The position numbers and the translations under genes are program-made. A stretch of 64,000 bases of DNA from Compostibacter hankyongensis (GTDB lineage Bacteria; Bacteroidota; Bacteroidia; Chitinophagales; Chitinophagaceae). Shown piece after piece: positions 60,540 to 64,000 of this stretch. The DNA is taken from NCBI RefSeq assembly GCF_039541075.1, contig NZ_BAABFN010000022.1, positions 124,001-188,000 on the forward strand, given 5' to 3'. The stretch's first letter is position 1; every line of letters begins with the position of its first letter. The notes beneath the pieces were generated by a model that saw nothing but the letters and a program-made list of their open reading frames with translations, was not told the DNA's origin and searched no databases.

Positions 60540-62141
60540 ATGATCCGCATGAACCGCACGATTAAAACAGGGTTTCTGCTCTTTGCCTGTACCGGCATCA
60601 TTTGGGGATGCCGGAAAGATAAACAGCAGTTCGAAGATCCTTACGGGGGCGGTAAGCCCCCCCTGGGCATCCAGCTCAGTACGGACCTGCCTTCCCCCGC
60701 TACGGGAGGCATCGGTACCATGGTCACCTTCCGGGCTACAGGCCTCTCGCATTACAAGGACTCGCTCCATTTTTACCTGAACGGCGAAACGGCAGACGTG
60801 ATGCAGGTGGACAGCGGCAGCATCAAGGTAAAAGTACCTGAAACGGCCAGCACGGGGGTCGGATATATCACGGTAGGCGACCAGATCTTTTTCGGCCCGA
60901 TCTTCAGGGTACAAGGCAAGCTGGCCGTAGACAACAGCTTCAAGGCAAAGGTAGGCGCCAACAATTCCATCAACGATGTGCTGCCGCTACCCGACGGCCG
61001 GCTTGTATTGGTGGGAAGCTTTTCCGACTTCGAACACAAGGGAGCCGTAAAGCCGCTGAACCGCATTGTCATGACCTCCAGGGACGGTGAGGTAGACCGC
61101 TCCCTGCGCTCGGGAGATGCTGCCGACGGATATCTGAACAGTATCGCCACGCTCACTAACCGGAAGATGGTGATCGCCGGAGCCTTTGCCTCTTTCGACT
61201 CCCACCGCGGAGAAATTCATAACATCACCCTGCTGAACAGCAACGGCTCCCTGGACACCACCGTTGTGCGTACCCCGCTGAGCCGGGATACCGTCCCCCT
61301 CTTCAACGGCGGCACCGACGGGACCATCCAGAAGATCTTTGTGCGGAACAATATGATTACCGCAATCGGGAACTTCAATTATTATCTCCAGTTTGTGTAT
61401 AATAAAGCCAATTACCAGGGCACCCGCGACTCGCTGGTCACCGACAGCATCTCCGTCCGTAACCTGGTCCGCTTTTTCCCGGACGGCGCGCTGGACTCTT
61501 CCTTCAACTACGACTTTCAGCGTCAACGCGGAAAGCAAGGCCCCAACGGCCCCATCACCGACGGCTTCATGCAAAGCGACGGCAAGCTGATCATTGTCGG
61601 CCGCTTCACGAAGTACAACGGCGAAAATGCCAACAACATCGCGAGGTTAAACGAAGACGGATCGCTGGACAGGACCTTCAAAGTCGGTACCGGGACGGAC
61701 GACGTTATCGCCACGATCAAATACAACCCCTCCACAGCGCGCTTTATACTTGCCGGCGGATTCGAGCATTTCAACGGGGTCCCTTCCAGCGGTCTGGTGA
61801 TGCTGCATAAAGACGGTACGATGGATCCCACTTTCAAACCGGCCAAAAAAGGCAACAGCGATATTTATGTTTCTGCCCAGCAGCTATCCAACGGTTACAG
61901 CATTATCAGTGGATTTTTCAAAAAATATGACGGGATACACCGGGGCAACTTAATGGTATTGGACAGCAAGGGTCAGCTGGCTAAAGGATATAACACAACC
62001 GGAGATTTCCAGGGAGTGGTCAATTATATGCTGGAGACCAGAAACTCTTCCGGAGAAATACAGGTCCTTATCGCCGGCGGGTTCTACAAATTTGACGAGC
62101 AGGAAATGGGCAATATCATGCGGCTGGTATTCAAAGAATGA
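60540..62141 (+). CDS. DUF5008-type surface lipoprotein with seven delta-60-like repeats
   Basis: The 533-residue product has a lipoprotein signal (IIWGC, Cys24) and an IPT/TIG-like Ig domain (about 40-130; GTMVTFRATGLSHYKDSLHF). Seven repeats follow, starting near residues 151, 209, 271, 348, 401, 452 and 508. Each has a core such as LVLVGSFSDF or FILAGGFEHFNG, followed by N-arLn-DGslD-tF. Such delta-60/DUF5122 repeats resemble beta-propeller blades, and seven would close one propeller; that fold is inference. Its role is unknown, but it may be a large ligand- or partner-binding surface of the SusC/D complex. An alternative start is the ATG at 60549. Confidence 0.75.
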   Translation: MIRMNRTIKTGFLLFACTGIIWGCRKDKQQFEDPYGGGKPPLGIQLSTDLPSPATGGIGTMVTFRATGLSHYKDSLHFYLNGETADVMQVDSGSIKVKVPETASTGVGYITVGDQIFFGPIFRVQGKLAVDNSFKAKVGANNSINDVLPLPDGRLVLVGSFSDFEHKGAVKPLNRIVMTSRDGEVDRSLRSGDAADGYLNSIATLTNRKMVIAGAFASFDSHRGEIHNITLLNSNGSLDTTVVRTPLSRDTVPLFNGGTDGTIQKIFVRNNMITAIGNFNYYLQFVYNKANYQGTRDSLVTDSISVRNLVRFFPDGALDSSFNYDFQRQRGKQGPNGPITDGFMQSDGKLIIVGRFTKYNGENANNIARLNEDGSLDRTFKVGTGTDDVIATIKYNPSTARFILAGGFEHFNGVPSSGLVMLHKDGTMDPTFKPAKKGNSDIYVSAQQLSNGYSIISGFFKKYDGIHRGNLMVLDSKGQLAKGYNTTGDFQGVVNYMLETRNSSGEIQVLIAGGFYKFDEQEMGNIMRLVFKE

Positions 62142-62195
62142 GATTCGCCCAACCATTGCCATTCACATTTCATCAGGACGACCAAATACTCACTT

Positions 62196-63944
62196 ATGCA
62201 TATGCACCACAAGGTTTGGAAAGCGCTGTACGGTCTTGCCGCGCTGTTGTTCGCAGCATTGGCCTGCAATAAAGGCTTTGACAGGATACTGGAAAAAAGG
62301 GATTATACCGATACAACCAGCTCGGCGGCGCGTACTCCGAAAGTACTCTATATCGTAGTAGACGGCGCCCGGGGCCAATCGGTCCGGGATGCCAAACCGC
62401 CCACCTTGCTCCAGCTGAACGAGCATGCCATCTATTCCTGGTATTCCATCACCGATACCCTTACCCTGGATGCTACCGGGTGGGCGGACCTGCTTACGGG
62501 TGTGCATAAGGAAAAACACCAGGTGCTCAGTAATGACTTTTCAGGCAATAAACTCGATACCTATCCGGTATTCTTCCGGTACATCAAGGATCGCAAACCG
62601 GAGTTCCGGATCGCGGCTTTCAGCAGCTCAAACGATCTGGGCAACAGGCTCATCACGGATGCGGATGTCAACAGGACATTCGGAGGAAACGATGCGGCAG
62701 CGCAGGCGGCGGCCCTCAACGAGCTGAAGCTGGATAGCGCAGGACTGGTCTTTCTGCAATTCAAGGATGTGGATCAGGCCGGCGCCAGATACGGCTACGA
62801 CGTTTCCGTGCCCCAATACAAAGCTGCTATCCTGAAGGTAGACGGCTATATCGGGAAACTGATGGAAGCCTTAAGGGCACGGAAGAATTTTTCCGGCGAG
62901 GATTGGCTGGTCGTGATCACCGCCAACCACGGAGGCCCCTTCCCCGTCGACCCTGCCAAGGACGACCATACCATCCTCAGCGATCCCCGCGTGAACGGAT
63001 TCACCATTTATTACTCGCCTGTTTATGAACCTTCGATGATCGACAAACCTTATACCGGCAACCGGTATGCCGGGCAGGCGGTGCGGCTGCACGACCGCGA
63101 TGCCAACGCGGTGAACGCCGTTGTCCCGGACGACGGCGGAGATTACAACTTCGGAGATACGACTTCCTTCACGGTGGAATTCAAGGTAAAAGTCAACCCG
63201 GGACCCAAAGGGGACTATACCTATACCTACCCCTCTATCCTGGGCAAAAGGGAATCCTTTGACCCTGGCAAACCCGGCTGGGTCATGTTCCTCGAACAAC
63301 ATTACTGGATGATCAACTTCGGCCAGGTAGGGAAAGGGAACATACAGGTAAAGGGAGCGGACATCAGCGACGGCACCTGGCATGATATCGCCGCTGTTAT
63401 CCTTAACCGAAAAGACGGAGCCGGAATTCTTCACCGCTATGCCCGGACCTATACCAACGGGGTGTTCAACAACGAAGGGGAGATCACGGCGCAAGGCAAT
63501 ATCAATACCATGACGCCGCTAACGATGGGCTTTCTTCCCGGCTCTGTCAACGAGCCCGCAGATGTATATATGAGCGAAGTCAAAATCTGGCGCGCTGTGT
63601 TACCCGACAGTACGATCAGCGCCCATGCCTGTGAAACGGAGCTGTCATCGGACCACCCCTATAATGATTATCTTATCGGCTACTGGCCCTGCACCGACGG
63701 ATTCGGGGGACAATTCACCGACAACGGGCCCCTGCAGCACAGCTTCAGCCTCCGGGGCGCTTACCAGTGGGAAGATTATAACGATCTGGTATGCCCGCCT
63801 TCGTCCAGCGACCTGGCTACCCTGGCTCCGCAACCGACAGATATTGCCCGGCAGATCCTCAACTGGCTCAAAGTAATTACAGATACCAAGTGGGACCTGG
63901 ACGGGCGGGTATGGACCACAGATTATACCAACCTCGCCCATTAA
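62196..63944 (+). CDS. DUF4983-type lipoprotein: degenerate alkaline-phosphatase-superfamily domain plus LamG-like domain
   Basis: The 582-residue product has a lipobox LAC (Cys24). A domain at about 48-260 resembles the phosphodiesterase/sulfatase superfamily: IVVDGARG with Asp56, LDATGWADLLTG with Thr94 at the nucleophile site, DVDQAGARYG near 191-200 and VVITANHGG near 239-247. In active relatives the last two read DxxGHxxG and SDHG, so a metal-ligand His (Ala197 here) and Asp (Asn244 here) appear changed. A concanavalin/LamG-like domain follows (about 295-480), then a DUF4983 tail (about 480-582). It may be a non-catalytic binding module. This is the last complete gene in the window; a further ATGAAG begins at 63992. 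Confidence 0.75.
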   Translation: MHMHHKVWKALYGLAALLFAALACNKGFDRILEKRDYTDTTSSAARTPKVLYIVVDGARGQSVRDAKPPTLLQLNEHAIYSWYSITDTLTLDATGWADLLTGVHKEKHQVLSNDFSGNKLDTYPVFFRYIKDRKPEFRIAAFSSSNDLGNRLITDADVNRTFGGNDAAAQAAALNELKLDSAGLVFLQFKDVDQAGARYGYDVSVPQYKAAILKVDGYIGKLMEALRARKNFSGEDWLVVITANHGGPFPVDPAKDDHTILSDPRVNGFTIYYSPVYEPSMIDKPYTGNRYAGQAVRLHDRDANAVNAVVPDDGGDYNFGDTTSFTVEFKVKVNPGPKGDYTYTYPSILGKRESFDPGKPGWVMFLEQHYWMINFGQVGKGNIQVKGADISDGTWHDIAAVILNRKDGAGILHRYARTYTNGVFNNEGEITAQGNINTMTPLTMGFLPGSVNEPADVYMSEVKIWRAVLPDSTISAHACETELSSDHPYNDYLIGYWPCTDGFGGQFTDNGPLQHSFSLRGAYQWEDYNDLVCPPSSSDLATLAPQPTDIARQILNWLKVITDTKWDLDGRVWTTDYTNLAH

Positions 63945-64000
63945 TCGGAAACCATGCCCCGTCTTTCTTTTCAACGCCAAACTGTTTTGAAATGAAGCAC

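Noticed and set aside
63950..64000. New gene at the right edge
   Set aside because: An ATGAAG at 63992 follows the last stop and may start another lipoprotein, but only three codons are visible.

Overview
The window looks like a chromosomal segment of a Bacteroidota bacterium, most likely of the Chitinophagaceae/Sphingobacteriales group. The support is three SusC/SusD outer-membrane nutrient uptake pairs, several surface lipoprotein families typical of that group (FAS1, DUF5007, DUF5008, DUF4983), weak or absent Shine-Dalgarno sites, and repeated matches to the Bacteroidota -7 promoter element TAnnTTTG upstream of genes. Apart from the left-hand polysaccharide locus and a small toxin-antitoxin island, which look more AT-rich, base composition seems fairly even. 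No rRNA, CRISPR array, insertion sequence or prophage was seen.

Region 1 (1-14175) is a surface or exopolysaccharide locus. A minus-strand, tightly packed series of genes (about 10601 down to the left edge) encodes a UDP-glucuronate 4-epimerase-like enzyme, a MurA-like enolpyruvyl transferase, two hexapeptide acetyltransferases, a Wzx-type flippase, a MurB-like reductase, glycosyltransferases of families GT2 and GT4, a Wzy-like membrane protein and a secreted beta-helix protein. A further GT4 gene is cut by the left edge. Divergently, Wza-like and Wzc-like export/tyrosine-kinase genes run on the plus strand. The MurA/MurB pair inside the locus suggests that a lactyl-ether sugar (muramic-acid-like) is built into the polymer.

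Region 2 (14215-25372) is mostly housekeeping: fabF, a PspC-domain protein, aconitase, a three-gene minus-strand operon (SET-domain protein, YfcE-type phosphoesterase, RlmK-like rRNA methyltransferase), mgtE, a histidine-phosphatase lipoprotein, an RlpA-like lipoprotein, a cation/proton antiporter and proline dehydrogenase.

Region 3 (25373-41013) holds a SusC/SusD pair divergent from a YiaK-like 2,3-diketo-L-gulonate reductase, then murB, priA, mtaB, tRNA-Val(TAC), an AT-rich toxin-antitoxin pair whose PIN toxin carries a frameshift, an SSS-family sodium/solute symporter, a small unknown protein and an M23-family peptidase whose HxH motif reads HxC.

Region 4 (41027-64000) is a glycan-utilisation region. 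Two translationally coupled GH78 alpha-L-rhamnosidases run on the minus strand. A small XRE-type regulator sits next to a 680-base control region with operator-like inverted repeats and a possible small RNA. A plus-strand operon of more than 16 kb follows: SusC (no N-terminal carboxypeptidase-like domain)-SusD-FAS1/CBM6-DUF5007, then SusC-SusD-FAS1-DUF5008 (seven delta-60-type repeats)-DUF4983. All seven non-SusC products are predicted lipoproteins. The last has an alkaline-phosphatase-superfamily domain that appears to have lost metal ligands. This operon and the MurA/MurB-containing polysaccharide locus are the best candidates for undescribed biology.
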